A stretch of 42,670 bases of DNA from Gammaproteobacteria bacterium (lineage in GTDB: Bacteria; Pseudomonadota; Gammaproteobacteria; Pseudomonadales; Azotimanducaceae). Positions 8,581 through 17,770 of the stretch are shown piece by piece. Both the position numbers and the translations under genes were made by a program. Location of the stretch: positions 1-42,670 of the forward strand of contig JAPOVY010000130.1 in assembly GCA_026707905.1 (NCBI GenBank), in the 5' to 3' direction. Each line of letters begins with the position of its first letter. The first letter of the stretch is position 1. A model generated the notes under the pieces. It made no database searches, had not been told where the DNA came from, and saw only the letters and a list, made by a program, of their open reading frames with translations.

Positions 8581-9656
8581 TGCGGTTTGTTCTAAAAACG
8601 GACTACGCTCAAGATACAAACCTGTTCCTACACAACGGGCAGCGCTTCTGGTACGGATTACTAATCGTTGCACTAATCGTCGCGCCATTTTTTCTAGAGA
8701 ATTTTTACATCGGCGAGCTCACGTATCTGTTTATCTGGGTCATCGCGGGTGCTGGTCTGATGCTCTTAATCGGTTACACCGGTCTGGTCAGCATGGGCCA
8801 TGCAGCATTTATGGCGATCGGCGCATATGCCCATGCCGTGTTGTTCAAACTGGGCGTACCGTTTTTGCCGTCCTTGTTAATGGCGGCATTGATATCGGGA
8901 TTCCTTGGTGCGATCATCGGCGTAGCGGCGCTACGAATGACAGGAATCTACCTTGCGGTCGCGACGATCTCTTTCGCTTTCATCATTGAGAAAGTCATCA
9001 GCGCTTGGCGTCCGGTTACCGGCGGTCACCGTGGCTTTATTGTGCCTGAACCAGTCATGTTTGGATTGGACTTCGGTTCGGAGCTGGCGTTCTACTTCCT
9101 TTGTTTGGTTGTCGTCATCGCCGTCATGCTGGTGGTAATGAATCTGCTGCGATCGCCCACCGGTCGCGCTATGGTGGCCGTACGTGACTCGGAGATTTCC
9201 GCTCAAGCGTTGGGCGTAAATCTAGTACAGACGAAGACACTCGCTTTCACTTACTCTGCGGCCTTTACCGGACTAGCAGGCGCGTTGTATTCACATAAGA
9301 TCGGGATGCTGTTCCCAGAAAACTTCACGATCATCCTGTCAATCAAGCTCCTTATGCTCGTGGTAGTTGGTGGATTAGGGTCTGTCCATGGGATTGTTTT
9401 CGGTGCGGTGTTCATTTCAATACTCCCGCAATTGATTGCTATATTGAGGGACTTTCTACCAACATGGCTTGCGCAGCGACGCGGCCTAGAACCTCTGGTC
9501 TTCGGCGCAATACTCATGTTCTTCCTAATGTTTGAACCGCTCGGACTCTACGGTAGATGGGTGAAAATCCGATCGTATTTCACCCAGTTTCCTTTGTATA
9601 GAAAGGCGACGTTTAAACGGCAGAAGTCTTACCTTCGCACGGAACGAGTACATTGA
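8580..9656 (+). CDS. livM: Branched-chain-amino-acid-type ABC transporter permease LivM
   Basis: The second membrane subunit (358 residues) of the HAAT-type importer. Visible are IGYTGLVSMGHAAFMAIGAY near residue 63, ALRMTGIYLAVATISFAF, and the coupling-loop block VVVGGLGSVHGIVFGAVFI near the C-terminal third. Around nine or ten membrane segments can be counted. A short basic cytosolic tail (YRKATFKRQK) ends the protein. Its ATG overlaps the livH stop, and its own TGA overlaps the TTG start of livG by four bases, so the permease-ATPase order is tightly coupled. Length and arrangement are ordinary for the family. Confidence 0.9.
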   Translation: MRFVLKTDYAQDTNLFLHNGQRFWYGLLIVALIVAPFFLENFYIGELTYLFIWVIAGAGLMLLIGYTGLVSMGHAAFMAIGAYAHAVLFKLGVPFLPSLLMAALISGFLGAIIGVAALRMTGIYLAVATISFAFIIEKVISAWRPVTGGHRGFIVPEPVMFGLDFGSELAFYFLCLVVVIAVMLVVMNLLRSPTGRAMVAVRDSEISAQALGVNLVQTKTLAFTYSAAFTGLAGALYSHKIGMLFPENFTIILSIKLLMLVVVGGLGSVHGIVFGAVFISILPQLIAILRDFLPTWLAQRRGLEPLVFGAILMFFLMFEPLGLYGRWVKIRSYFTQFPLYRKATFKRQKSYLRTERVH

Positions 9657-10411
9657 GCGTCTTCAAAGCAAAGGAAATCGGCGTTAGCTTTGGCGGCGTA
9701 CGAGCTCTGCACGACGTGTCGTTCTCCGTCGAGAAAGGCGAAATCTTCAGCATCATGGGACCTAATGGCGCTGGTAAGACAACGGTCTTTAATCTGATTA
9801 GCCGTTTTTACGATCTCGATCACGGTGATTTGTATTTAAACGACGAGAGAATCAGTAAGATCGCCCCACACGAAGTCGCGGCACGAGGGATCGCACGGAC
9901 CTTTCAAAATACCGAGTTATTCGAAAACGAAACGGTTCTTCAAAATCTACTTACAGCACACCATACCCACCGTGGCACGAGCTTCCTATCTGAGATGTTT
10001 TATCTACCTTGGGTACGAAGACAGGAGCTGAGCTTTCGCAAAAAGGTTGAGGACATCATCGATTTGCTGAACTTACAGAGTTATCGCGATCAACGTATCG
10101 ACGCATTGCCCTTCGGTGCACGGAAGATCGTTGAACTTGGGCGTGCGCTTAGTCTTGAGCCTGAACTCCTTCTATTGGATGAGCCTTCGTCCGGGCTCAA
10201 CCCTGAAGAGACCGAAGACCTATCGTTCTGGATTGAAGATATCAATGAGGAATTAGGTGTTACTGTCATCATGGTCGAGCACGACATGAACCTTATAGGC
10301 CAGGTTTCTGGACGCGCTATGGCATTGAACGACGGTGAATTGCTGACGATCGGTACCCCCGAAGAAGTGCGTGAGCACCCGGATGTCATTAACGCCTATC
10401 TAGGCGAATAA
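9653..10411 (+). CDS. livG: HAAT-type ABC transporter ATP-binding protein LivG
   Basis: This 252-residue cytosolic ATPase powers the LivHM channel. The Walker A motif GPNGAGKTT is near residue 37. The Q-loop region is RGIARTFQNTELFENETV. The ABC signature is degenerate (LPFGARKIVELGRAL in place of LSGGQQ), as is usual for LivG. Walker B is LLLLDEPSSGLNPEE, and the H-loop is VEHDMNLI. The start is TTG at 9653, overlapping the livM stop (TTGA). The protein ends with the normal LivG tail HPDVINAYLGE. It pairs with LivF, encoded 3 bases downstream. Confidence 0.92.
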   Translation: MSVFKAKEIGVSFGGVRALHDVSFSVEKGEIFSIMGPNGAGKTTVFNLISRFYDLDHGDLYLNDERISKIAPHEVAARGIARTFQNTELFENETVLQNLLTAHHTHRGTSFLSEMFYLPWVRRQELSFRKKVEDIIDLLNLQSYRDQRIDALPFGARKIVELGRALSLEPELLLLDEPSSGLNPEETEDLSFWIEDINEELGVTVIMVEHDMNLIGQVSGRAMALNDGELLTIGTPEEVREHPDVINAYLGE

Positions 10412-10414
10412 ACC

Positions 10415-11179
10415 ATGCCGATGCTCGAAGTTCGCAACGTTGAGTCCTACTATGGTCCGATCATGGCCATCCGCGGCGTGTCAATTGACGTCGACGAGGG
10501 GAACATCGTCACGTTACTTGGTGCGAATGGCGCAGGTAAAACAACCGTTTTGAAGACGATTTCGGGTGCACTCGATCCTCAGAAGGGTTCGGTGTCATTC
10601 GAAGGAAATGATGTGACTGGTAGGGAACCTGATGTTATCGCACGACGCGGTGTCGCACACGTTCCAGAAGGTCGTGAGGTTTTTCCGTTTTTAAGTACGG
10701 AAGAAAACCTGCGCATCGGCGCGTACACGCACGGAGCAGAGGATATAGGCGATGAACTAGAGACCGTATACGGTTATTTCCCTCAGTTACGCGAGCATAG
10801 AAAGCTCGCAGCCGGTTTTCTATCCGGTGGGCAGCAACAGATGCTGGCGATTGGTCGCGCTCTTATGCTAAGACCTAAAGTCATGTTGCTCGACGAACCT
10901 TCACTTGGGTTAGCACCTAGACTTGTACACGAAATCGCCGAGATTATTGTTCGGTTGAATGAAGAACAAAAAGTCACGGTCTTACTGGTCGAACAAAACG
11001 CAAAGATGGCATTGGGAATCGCACGTTACGGCTATATCATGGAATCAGGTAGGGTCGTTATGGAAGATTCAACCGAACGCCTTTCCCAATCCACCGATGT
11101 GCAAGAGTTTTATCTTGGTATGAAAGCGGCCGCCGTACGAGGTCGTCGTCGTTGGAAGAAGCGAAAAACATGGAGATAA
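10415..11179 (+). CDS. livF: HAAT-type ABC transporter ATP-binding protein LivF
   Basis: The second ATPase (254 residues) of the importer. Walker A is GANGAGKTT near residue 37. The family block RRGVAHVPEGREVFPFLSTEENL follows. The ABC signature is FLSGGQQQMLAIGRAL, Walker B is VMLLDEPSLGLAP, and the H-region is LVEQNAKMAL. The C terminus carries a basic extension (RGRRRWKKRKTWR) not usual in LivF. This extension lies exactly where the frame overlaps the start of the CoA-ligase gene, so it may be a product of the overlap rather than a functional tail. The ATG is 3 bases after the livG stop, indicating a single operon. Confidence 0.92.
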   Translation: MPMLEVRNVESYYGPIMAIRGVSIDVDEGNIVTLLGANGAGKTTVLKTISGALDPQKGSVSFEGNDVTGREPDVIARRGVAHVPEGREVFPFLSTEENLRIGAYTHGAEDIGDELETVYGYFPQLREHRKLAAGFLSGGQQQMLAIGRALMLRPKVMLLDEPSLGLAPRLVHEIAEIIVRLNEEQKVTVLLVEQNAKMALGIARYGYIMESGRVVMEDSTERLSQSTDVQEFYLGMKAAAVRGRRRWKKRKTWR

Positions 11180-12990
11180 ACACATCAGGAGTCGTTGACG
11201 GTCACTCGACAATGTCCGCACTTTTTAGCGCTCGCGTGCAAGAACTGGGGAGCAAAGTCGTGATTCGCGAGAAGGACTTTGGGATCTGGAATGAATACTC
11301 TTGGGCTGACTGGGGCGAATACGCCAAGCTCGTTGGCTTAGGGTTAAAGGCATTGGGCTTGGAACGCGGTGACGTGTGCTCTATCGCGTCAGAGATAAAC
11401 AAGGAATGGATGTTCACAGACCTTGGGGTAATCTGTATCGGCGGCGTGTGCAACGGTGTCTATCCAACGGATGCCCCGAACCAAGTTGAGTACCTGATTA
11501 ACGATAGTGGATCTCGTTTCTACTTCGCTGAAGATGAAGAGCAACTCGATAAGGTACTTGAGGTTCGCGAACGCACACCTACTCTCAAAAAAATCATCAT
11601 CTTTGACATGGAAGGCTTACGTCATCTTGATGATGAGATGTGTATGTCATTTGACGAGCTCCTAGAGCTTGGTCGAGAGAAGTTGGTTGACGGTGACGTT
11701 TGGGAGGCTGAGATTGAAAATGCGAACCCAGACGATCTCATGATCTTGACATACACATCAGGTACGACAGGTCCACCGAAGGGTGCGATGATCTCACAAG
11801 CGAACATGATGTTCATGACGAACACGATCCAAAACTCACTTGGATTGACAGAAGTCGACCGTCAGCTTGGTTTTTTGCCGCTTGCCCATGTTGCCGGAAG
11901 AATGCTTTACACCTTTGCGGTAATTCACTCGAAATCGATCGTTCACTTGGTTGAAAACTTAGAAACGATCGCGAAAGATCAGCAGGAAGTTGCACCTACT
12001 GTGCATTTCGCCGTGCCGAGAGTCTGGGAAAAACAGTTCTCGCAAGTTTCGATCATGCAGAAAGAAGCTACAAGATTGGGTCGAGTACTCTACGAGTGCG
12101 CGCTGAAGGTCGGTAAAAAACGTGCTACGTTTTTGCTGCAAGAAAAGGCGGTTCCGTGGCATATCGCTGTGCTATTTGCGGTAGTGAATCTTTGGGTACT
12201 TCGGAATATTCGTGTATTACTAGGTATTCAAGAATGTCGATGGTTATCAACGGCGGCGGCGCCAATTTCACCGGATCTGATCGAGTGGTATTGGGCACTT
12301 GGCCGTCCGATGTATGAGCTCTACGGACAGACCGAGTGTACCGGAATCGCCACTTCAAACATTCCTGGTGCACTACGGGTAGGCAGTGTAGGAAAGGCGA
12401 TGCCTGGTGTTGATGTCGCGCTCAGTGAGGAAGACGAAATCCTGATTCGTGGACCGGGAGTTATTTCCGGTTATTGGCGTCAAGCGGAAAAGACGGCCGA
12501 CACGATTCGTCAAGATTGGCTGTATACGGGTGACGTTGGCAGGATAGACGACGACGGCTTCGTATATATCGTTGATCGAATGAAAGACATCATCATCACG
12601 GCAGGTGGAAAAAACATTACGCCAAGCGAGATTGAGAATCAGCTCAAGTTTTCACCCTATATTACAGACGCGGTAGTGGTCGGCGATCGTCGACCGTACC
12701 TTACGTGTCTTGTAATGATCGACCTCGAAAACGTGACCTATTACGCCCAAGAACACAACGTGCCGTTTACTAACTACACCAGTCTCTGTCATACGCGCGA
12801 AATTCAAGATCTCGTTGAACAGGAGGTCGAAAAAGTGAACGAGCGCTTTGCTCAAGTGGAGACGATTAAAAAATTTCGATTAATCGACCAGCTACTCGAT
12901 CCTGAGGACGAGGAACTAACGCCGACACAAAAACTCAAGCGCAAAGTCGTGAATGAAAAGTACGCAGAACTCATTGACGAGATGTACTGA
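11170..12990 (+). CDS. AMP-dependent acyl-CoA synthetase (long-chain type)
   Basis: This is an ANL-superfamily ligase (606 residues from this start) that adenylates a carboxylate and transfers it to CoA. Motifs are TYTSGTTGPPKGA near residue 196, YELYGQTECTG, the YTGDVGRIDDDGF hinge region, and KNITPSEIE with GK near the end. A hydrophobic stretch (WHIAVLFAVVNLWVLRNI), typical of long-chain or AMP-binding 'FadD15-like' enzymes, suggests membrane association. ATG 11170 is preferred over TTG 11152 because a GGAAG lies upstream. The start overlaps the end of livF by 10 bases. Sitting inside the transporter operon, it probably traps the imported acid as a CoA thioester (inference). Confidence 0.9.
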   Translation: MEINTSGVVDGHSTMSALFSARVQELGSKVVIREKDFGIWNEYSWADWGEYAKLVGLGLKALGLERGDVCSIASEINKEWMFTDLGVICIGGVCNGVYPTDAPNQVEYLINDSGSRFYFAEDEEQLDKVLEVRERTPTLKKIIIFDMEGLRHLDDEMCMSFDELLELGREKLVDGDVWEAEIENANPDDLMILTYTSGTTGPPKGAMISQANMMFMTNTIQNSLGLTEVDRQLGFLPLAHVAGRMLYTFAVIHSKSIVHLVENLETIAKDQQEVAPTVHFAVPRVWEKQFSQVSIMQKEATRLGRVLYECALKVGKKRATFLLQEKAVPWHIAVLFAVVNLWVLRNIRVLLGIQECRWLSTAAAPISPDLIEWYWALGRPMYELYGQTECTGIATSNIPGALRVGSVGKAMPGVDVALSEEDEILIRGPGVISGYWRQAEKTADTIRQDWLYTGDVGRIDDDGFVYIVDRMKDIIITAGGKNITPSEIENQLKFSPYITDAVVVGDRRPYLTCLVMIDLENVTYYAQEHNVPFTNYTSLCHTREIQDLVEQEVEKVNERFAQVETIKKFRLIDQLLDPEDEELTPTQKLKRKVVNEKYAELIDEMY

Positions 12991-13060
12991 GGTGTTACGC
13001 TATCCTCTGCGAAAACTCCACGCTTCTTTGCAAACTCAAGAAATTACTTTGGTGACGCTC

Positions 13061-14335
13061 ATGACCATACGTGCTTTGTTCTCCAGTTTCCTTGTAGGTG
13101 CTGGCATTCTGCTGCTTCTTGTGATCGGCGGCTGTGCACAACAGCCGGCAGAAGATGCGAGTGACGACTCCGCAGACGGGAGCGTAACACTGGTCGCCAG
13201 TTATGAGGACAGCGATACAGCAGGTACCCGTGCAGAAGGTATATCGGACACAGAGGTCATCTTTGGTACGCATACGGATCTGACGGGACCGATCGCGTTA
13301 TATGGTGTGGAATCAGTCAATGGCATAAATATGCGGTTCGATGAGATTAATGCAGAAGGTGGCATACATGGTCGCACGTTGAGACTGATCGCTGAAGATA
13401 CCCAATACCAAGTTCCGGATTCACTACGGGCTGCGAACAAGCTGATTAATCGCGATCAAATTTTCGCAATGTTGATGGCGCTTGGTACACCGAATAACAA
13501 CGCCGTAATGCCCTTGCAGTTCGAAGCAGGCATACCAAATCTATTCCCATTGACGGGCTCTATTCAAATGGGCGAGCCCTTTCATCCGCTGAAATGGACT
13601 GCACGTGGAATCTACTACTACGAAATGCGAACAGCCATCAAGCATTTTGTTGGTACCGTGGGTCTACAGCGACCATGCATCGTGTACATCGACAATGACT
13701 ACGGTCAAGAGATTTACGACGGCGCTTTCGACCAAGCGGAAGAGATGGGAGTAGAGATCATCGCTACGTCGTCACACCGTAGCACAGAATCGGAATTTAC
13801 GGCGACCGTGCTAAAACTCAGGGAAGCGAATTGCGATCTAGTGATCCTCGGAACTGTCGTGCGAGATTCAATCCTTTTGTTTGAAACGGTTCGGAAAATG
13901 GCTTGGGAAGGTGTGACTTTCGTCGGCAATAATGCTGCAGCGGGTCAGCCCGTTGCGAGCATCGAAAGCGGTTCGTCTGAAGGTTACTACGCGTTTTCGC
14001 ATATGTCGCAGATTTATCCTGAGATCGAGACGGATGAAAACCGACTTGCCTGGTACAACCGCTATATGGAACTTTACGGCGCGGCACCGGACGTTCCGGC
14101 CATGGAGGCGTATCGAAACGCGGACTTGATTGGCCAAGCACTTGAACTTGCGGGACGTGAACTCACCCGAGCGAAGTTCCTAGCCGCACTTGAATCGATG
14201 CGTCAGTACGTAGATCCATATGGTTATACATTGACATTTGGACCGGGCGACCACAGAGGCGTAGATTCCTCCGTACTGGTTCAAGTGCAAGACAAACGGT
14301 GGGTACAACAAGATTTAGTCATTCATTACGACTGA
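13061..14335 (+). CDS. HAAT-type ABC transporter substrate-binding lipoprotein
   Basis: This is the extracytoplasmic receptor of the importer (424 residues from ATG 13061). The frame is open from 12953, but the internal ATG gives a proper lipoprotein signal: basic start, hydrophobic ALFSSFLVGAGILLLLVI, and lipobox IGGC with Cys at 25. The mature part has the Periplas_BP_6/LivJ-type fold: EVIFGTHTDLTGPIALYG, NGINMRFDEINAEGGIHGR, LRLIAEDTQY, and the hinge IVYIDNDYGQEIYDG. The gene follows the ligase and is closed by a strong terminator 17 bases after its stop. Placement of the binding protein last in the operon is slightly unusual. The ligand is not readable; neighbouring CoA enzymes favour an organic acid. 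Confidence 0.88.
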   Translation: MTIRALFSSFLVGAGILLLLVIGGCAQQPAEDASDDSADGSVTLVASYEDSDTAGTRAEGISDTEVIFGTHTDLTGPIALYGVESVNGINMRFDEINAEGGIHGRTLRLIAEDTQYQVPDSLRAANKLINRDQIFAMLMALGTPNNNAVMPLQFEAGIPNLFPLTGSIQMGEPFHPLKWTARGIYYYEMRTAIKHFVGTVGLQRPCIVYIDNDYGQEIYDGAFDQAEEMGVEIIATSSHRSTESEFTATVLKLREANCDLVILGTVVRDSILLFETVRKMAWEGVTFVGNNAAAGQPVASIESGSSEGYYAFSHMSQIYPEIETDENRLAWYNRYMELYGAAPDVPAMEAYRNADLIGQALELAGRELTRAKFLAALESMRQYVDPYGYTLTFGPGDHRGVDSSVLVQVQDKRWVQQDLVIHYD

Positions 14336-14352
14336 GGTTTGACCTAATGAAG

Positions 14353-14376
14353 AACGGTCGCTCTGCGACCGTTTTT
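14353..14376 (+). terminator. Rho-independent terminator of the Liv-type operon
   Basis: A perfect 9-bp stem, AACGGTCGC (14353-14361) and GCGACCGTT (14365-14373), with a TCT loop is followed by T residues to 14376. It lies 17 bases after the binding-protein stop. The T-run is on the plus-strand side only, so it ends the 6674-14335 operon rather than the converging peroxiredoxin gene. Confidence 0.9.
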
Positions 14377-14449
14377 CATCTATTCAAGTGAGCGATCAAC
14401 GTACATTGAAGCTCATTGTCGATTGGGATTTTGTCGAGTCCTCGACGAG

Positions 14450-15112
14450 TTACTCTTGAGGTTGCGGCACGATACGAATGTAAGGTTTAGGTGCGCGCCA
14501 TCCATCAGGGAACTTCACCTTAGCGTCTTCGTCGGACACCGCAGGTACGATGATCACGTCCTCGCCTTGCTGCCAATTAACAGGTGTAGCGACTTGGTGC
14601 TTTGCGGTTAACTGACACGAATCCAAGATACGTAAGACCTCATCAAAGTTCCGACCGGTACTCATCGGGTATGTGAGCATAGCTTTGATTGTCTTATCAG
14701 GTCCGATAACGAATACTGACCGAACCGTCGCGTTGTCCGCTGGTGTTCGCCCCTCGCTCGATTCACCAGAATCCTCAGGAAGCATGTCGTAAGCCTTTGC
14801 CACGGCGAGTGTTGGGTCGCCGATTAGAGGGTATGTGACCGCATTACCTTGCGATTCCTCAATGTCTCTCATCCACTCTTGATGGTTATCGACCGGGTCG
14901 ACTGAAAGACCGATGATCTTGCAGTCCCGATCCGCGAATTCGGAAGTCAGACCAGCCATATAGCCTAATTCGGTGGTACAAACCGGTGTGAAATCTTTCG
15001 GGTGGGAAAATAGGATTGCCCACCCATCACCAATCCAATCGTGGAAGTTAATCTCTCCTTGTGTTGTTTGCGCCACGAAATTCGGGGCAACAGAATTGAT
15101 TCTTATCGTCAT
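14450..15112 (-). CDS. 1-Cys (Prx6-type) peroxiredoxin
   Basis: The 220-residue cytosolic enzyme reduces hydrogen peroxide and organic peroxides. The peroxidatic Cys is residue 45 in HPKDFTPVCTTELG. The conserved Arg/Trp region and the long C-terminal domain (LTYPMSTGRNFDEVLRILDSCQLT then PVNWQQGEDVIIVP) are typical of the Prx6 class, as is the length. The Cys in DSCQLT is not at the usual 2-Cys resolving position. The ATG has AAAGG eight bases upstream. It lies 70 bases downstream of modC on the same strand, so it may be read through from modABC or have its own promoter. Confidence 0.93.
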   Translation of the reverse strand: MTIRINSVAPNFVAQTTQGEINFHDWIGDGWAILFSHPKDFTPVCTTELGYMAGLTSEFADRDCKIIGLSVDPVDNHQEWMRDIEESQGNAVTYPLIGDPTLAVAKAYDMLPEDSGESSEGRTPADNATVRSVFVIGPDKTIKAMLTYPMSTGRNFDEVLRILDSCQLTAKHQVATPVNWQQGEDVIIVPAVSDEDAKVKFPDGWRAPKPYIRIVPQPQE

Positions 15113-15182
15113 AAATTTGACCTTTCTTCGGTTTCTATGTAGATCGATTTATTCTAAACAAGGGCACAAGCAAGGTCTTAAT

Positions 15183-16250
15183 CTACCCTAACGTCACGCT
15201 CTTAACTAGCGCAAATACCTCTTTGCCAACGCTGATCTGTAACTCGTCCAGAGATGCACGTGTGATCTGAGCCTGTAGTCTCGTGTGTCCTGCTTGAACG
15301 ACGCAAGTAACGCTCGGACCTGCGCTGTTGTCTTCAACGGCTACGATACTACCTCTCAATATATTCCTCACACTAATGGCTTCGGGTTCAATTTTCGCGA
15401 GCGATACGTCGCGAGCGCGCACGCGTAACGTTGTCATTTCTTCAGGTGGGAGCGCTAAGTGAATCGGTACGGACCAGACTCGACCTTCGACTTCTAGCGT
15501 TGTTAACTGATAACGAGCGTCATGACCGATCACTTTCGCGCGGATAATGGAGCTCGGTTCACCTGTACCTAGAAGCTCCGTAAGATCGCGTCGTTCAAGC
15601 AGATTTGATGTCTCTCCCGCCGCGCGGACGTTGCCATTGTCTAACACGATGGTATGCGGGCAAAGCGCGGTTACCTCGTCCACAGCGTGACTGACGTAGA
15701 GTGTGGGGATCTGGTATTTGGCTTGGAGCGATTCGAGAAAAGGTAGTACCTCAAGTTTTCGCTGAATATCTAGTCCTGTCAACGGCTCGTCTAGTAGAAG
15801 CAGTTTCGGTTGCGACAACAGCATTCTGGCCAAGATGATTCGTTGGGTTTCGCCACCGGACACTTGATTTGTTCTTCGTTCTAGTAAGCCCGTTAGATCG
15901 AAATCCTCGACAACTTCATCAAATTTGATATCGCCGTCTCGTCGAATCGAATGTTTGATCGGGTAATGCAGATTCTGGTGTACGGAGAGGTGCGGAAAGA
16001 GCTCTGCGTTTTGCCGGACGTAGCCAATGGGTCGTCGATACGGTTTGGTAAATATGCTGAGCTCTGAATTTAGCCAATCGTCTTCGTCGAAACTGATTAA
16101 ACCGCTCGTTGGCACCAATCCTGCGATGGATCGGAGCATCGTCGATTTCCCACTACCGCTAGGGCCGAATACGGCCGTAATCGACTTCGGAAATGCGTGA
16201 TCCACCGTCACTTTAAAACCGCCCAGCGTTTCGATTCGTACGTTCAGCAT
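15183..16250 (-). CDS. modC: Molybdate ABC transporter ATP-binding protein
   Basis: The 355-residue ATPase of the molybdate importer. Walker A is GPSGSGKSTM near residue 30, followed by the Q-loop region GYVRQNAELFPHLSV. The ABC signature is VSGGETQRIILARML, and Walker B is LLLLDEPLTGLD. VSHAVDEVTAL supplies the H-loop. The C-terminal third, from about residue 290 (SVRNILRGSIVAVEDNS), fits the oxyanion-binding Mop/TOBE domain that distinguishes ModC. Length is normal. Its ATG is 3 bases after the modB stop. The operon order on this strand is modA-modB-modC. Confidence 0.93.
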   Translation of the reverse strand: MLNVRIETLGGFKVTVDHAFPKSITAVFGPSGSGKSTMLRSIAGLVPTSGLISFDEDDWLNSELSIFTKPYRRPIGYVRQNAELFPHLSVHQNLHYPIKHSIRRDGDIKFDEVVEDFDLTGLLERRTNQVSGGETQRIILARMLLSQPKLLLLDEPLTGLDIQRKLEVLPFLESLQAKYQIPTLYVSHAVDEVTALCPHTIVLDNGNVRAAGETSNLLERRDLTELLGTGEPSSIIRAKVIGHDARYQLTTLEVEGRVWSVPIHLALPPEEMTTLRVRARDVSLAKIEPEAISVRNILRGSIVAVEDNSAGPSVTCVVQAGHTRLQAQITRASLDELQISVGKEVFALVKSVTLG

Positions 16251-16253
16251 GAC

Positions 16254-16931
16254 CTAGTAAGCGCGGAGCGGTAACTGACGATTGATCGTAAACACGGCGA
16301 GAAGTACCAGAAACGAAAATACGAGGAGCGCAGCAGCAAGGACGTGAGCATTGGCGTAAGAGATTGTCTCCACGTGTTCGTAAATCGCAATCGAAATGAC
16401 GCGTGTTTCGCCAGGGATATTGCCGCCGATCATGAGCACTACACCAAATTCACCGACGGTGTGCGCGAAGGTCAGAACCGCAGCAGTCAAGAATCCTCGT
16501 CGACACTGAGGAAATACGGCAGTGAATATGGCCGTGACTTTGTTTACACCAAGTGCATACGCGTCTTCAAGACTCCGCTCTTGAACGCGTTCGAATGCAA
16601 CCTGCAAAGGTTGAACCATGAATGGCAAGGAATAGATTACAGATGCGACCACCAAGCCTATAAAACTGAATGTCAGTCGGACTCCAGTAAGCTCGAAGAA
16701 AAAACCACCGATGGCTGAACTGGGACTGAGTAGTAGCAGCAGGTAAAAACCCAAAACTGTGGGTGGTAATACCAACGGTAAAGCAGTAAGCGCTTCTAGT
16801 GGAGGTTTAAACCACCGTTTTGTCGTCGCGAGCCACCACGCAAGCGGGATACCGAGTACGAAAAGTACGAATGTAGTCATGAACGCAAGCTGAGCTGTAA
16901 TCCAGATCGCAGCGAGGTCTTCCGGATTCAT
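16254..16931 (-). CDS. modB: Molybdate ABC transporter permease
   Basis: This 225-residue inner-membrane permease has about five membrane segments. The family blocks are LPLVLPPTVLGFYLL, SLPFMVQPLQVAFE, the EAA-like coupling loop EDAYALGVNKVTAIFTAVFP near residue 140, and TFAHTVGEFGVVLMIGGNIPG. These match ModB closely. The ATG overlaps the modA stop by four bases (16928-16931), so the genes are translationally coupled. The subunit forms the homodimeric channel through which molybdate (or tungstate) delivered by ModA crosses the inner membrane. Confidence 0.93.
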   Translation of the reverse strand: MNPEDLAAIWITAQLAFMTTFVLFVLGIPLAWWLATTKRWFKPPLEALTALPLVLPPTVLGFYLLLLLSPSSAIGGFFFELTGVRLTFSFIGLVVASVIYSLPFMVQPLQVAFERVQERSLEDAYALGVNKVTAIFTAVFPQCRRGFLTAAVLTFAHTVGEFGVVLMIGGNIPGETRVISIAIYEHVETISYANAHVLAAALLVFSFLVLLAVFTINRQLPLRAY

Positions 16932-17728
16932 GGCGATTGGTAACCGAATTCGGCAATCCGCTGCTCGATCTTCTCATTACGAAGAAATTCGAGGAATCGA
17001 CGTGCGACAACGACGTTTTGACTCGATCTCAATACTACGGCGTCTTGTTTTATTGGTTCGTGACACGAACTTGGTACTAGAGAGTAGCTATTGCGTGGCA
17101 CAGTTGACGCTAGTCTAATGTTCGATAGCGCAACTAAACCGGCATCTGCGTTTCCCGTCGCAACATACGCGTAAGCTTGGCCGATGTTTTCACCTTGAAC
17201 GAAGTCAATTTTCGATCGATCAAACTGGAAGCATTTCGAAAGTGCTTGTACCGCGGCTAATCCGTAAGGCGCCAGATCCGGTTGAGCATGTGCGATTACC
17301 TTCACGTCGTTCCCTATTTCGAGCCGTTTCTGCCAGTCGACGGACTGGAGTGAGTCTGGTTGCCACCATACGAGTCGACCTTTGGCGTAGGTAGTTTGTG
17401 TGTCGGAAATGGTCAGATCATCGTTGACGAGACGGTTGATACGGGTTTGATCGGCCGACAGGAACAGGTCGACATCCATGCCGTTCATTATTTGTGCGTA
17501 GAGCTTGCCGGTCGAACCTGTAATAGCTCTTAATTCAATGGTTGTTTCGTCTGTAAACGCGCTCGCGATCTCATCTAATGCCGGTGCGAAATTCGTTGCG
17601 ACGGCGATGCTCAAAGACGTCGAATGAAGGACAGGACCATGGTCGCTATTTGAAATCGGCGCAATCAAAAGACTGACGCAAAAGACGATAAACAAGCGGA
17701 CTTGTCGTCCAAACCTACCAGATGTCAT
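16928..17728 (-). CDS. modA: Molybdate-binding periplasmic protein
   Basis: This is the receptor of the molybdate importer (266 residues). The N terminus is a signal peptide (basic start, VRLFIVFCVSLLIAPIS). The mature domain begins LSIAVATNFAPALDEIASAF and continues with TGSTGKLYAQIMNGMDVDLFLSAD, which contains the Ser residues expected to hydrogen-bond the oxyanion. TYAKGRLVWW and GNADAGLVALSNI complete the ModA pattern. The gene starts 53 bases from the divergent alcohol dehydrogenase, with a perfect palindrome between them. It implies that the cell uses molybdoenzymes, although none is visible in this window. Confidence 0.92.
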   Translation of the reverse strand: MTSGRFGRQVRLFIVFCVSLLIAPISNSDHGPVLHSTSLSIAVATNFAPALDEIASAFTDETTIELRAITGSTGKLYAQIMNGMDVDLFLSADQTRINRLVNDDLTISDTQTTYAKGRLVWWQPDSLQSVDWQKRLEIGNDVKVIAHAQPDLAPYGLAAVQALSKCFQFDRSKIDFVQGENIGQAYAYVATGNADAGLVALSNIRLASTVPRNSYSLVPSSCHEPIKQDAVVLRSSQNVVVARRFLEFLRNEKIEQRIAEFGYQSP

Positions 17729-17755
17729 AGACCGTTCGAATATGAGTTCACAACA

Positions 17756-17770
17756 AACTATCGGATAGTT
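17756..17770. promoter_or_regulatory. Perfect 15-bp palindrome in the modA/alcohol dehydrogenase divergent gap
   Basis: AACTATC-G-GATAGTT is a perfect inverted repeat with a single central base. It lies 12 bases before the TTG start of the dehydrogenase and 28 bases from the modA ATG. Its size and location fit a dimeric repressor site serving one or both genes. It does not match the long E. coli ModE box well, so molybdate control is only a possibility. Confidence 0.4.
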
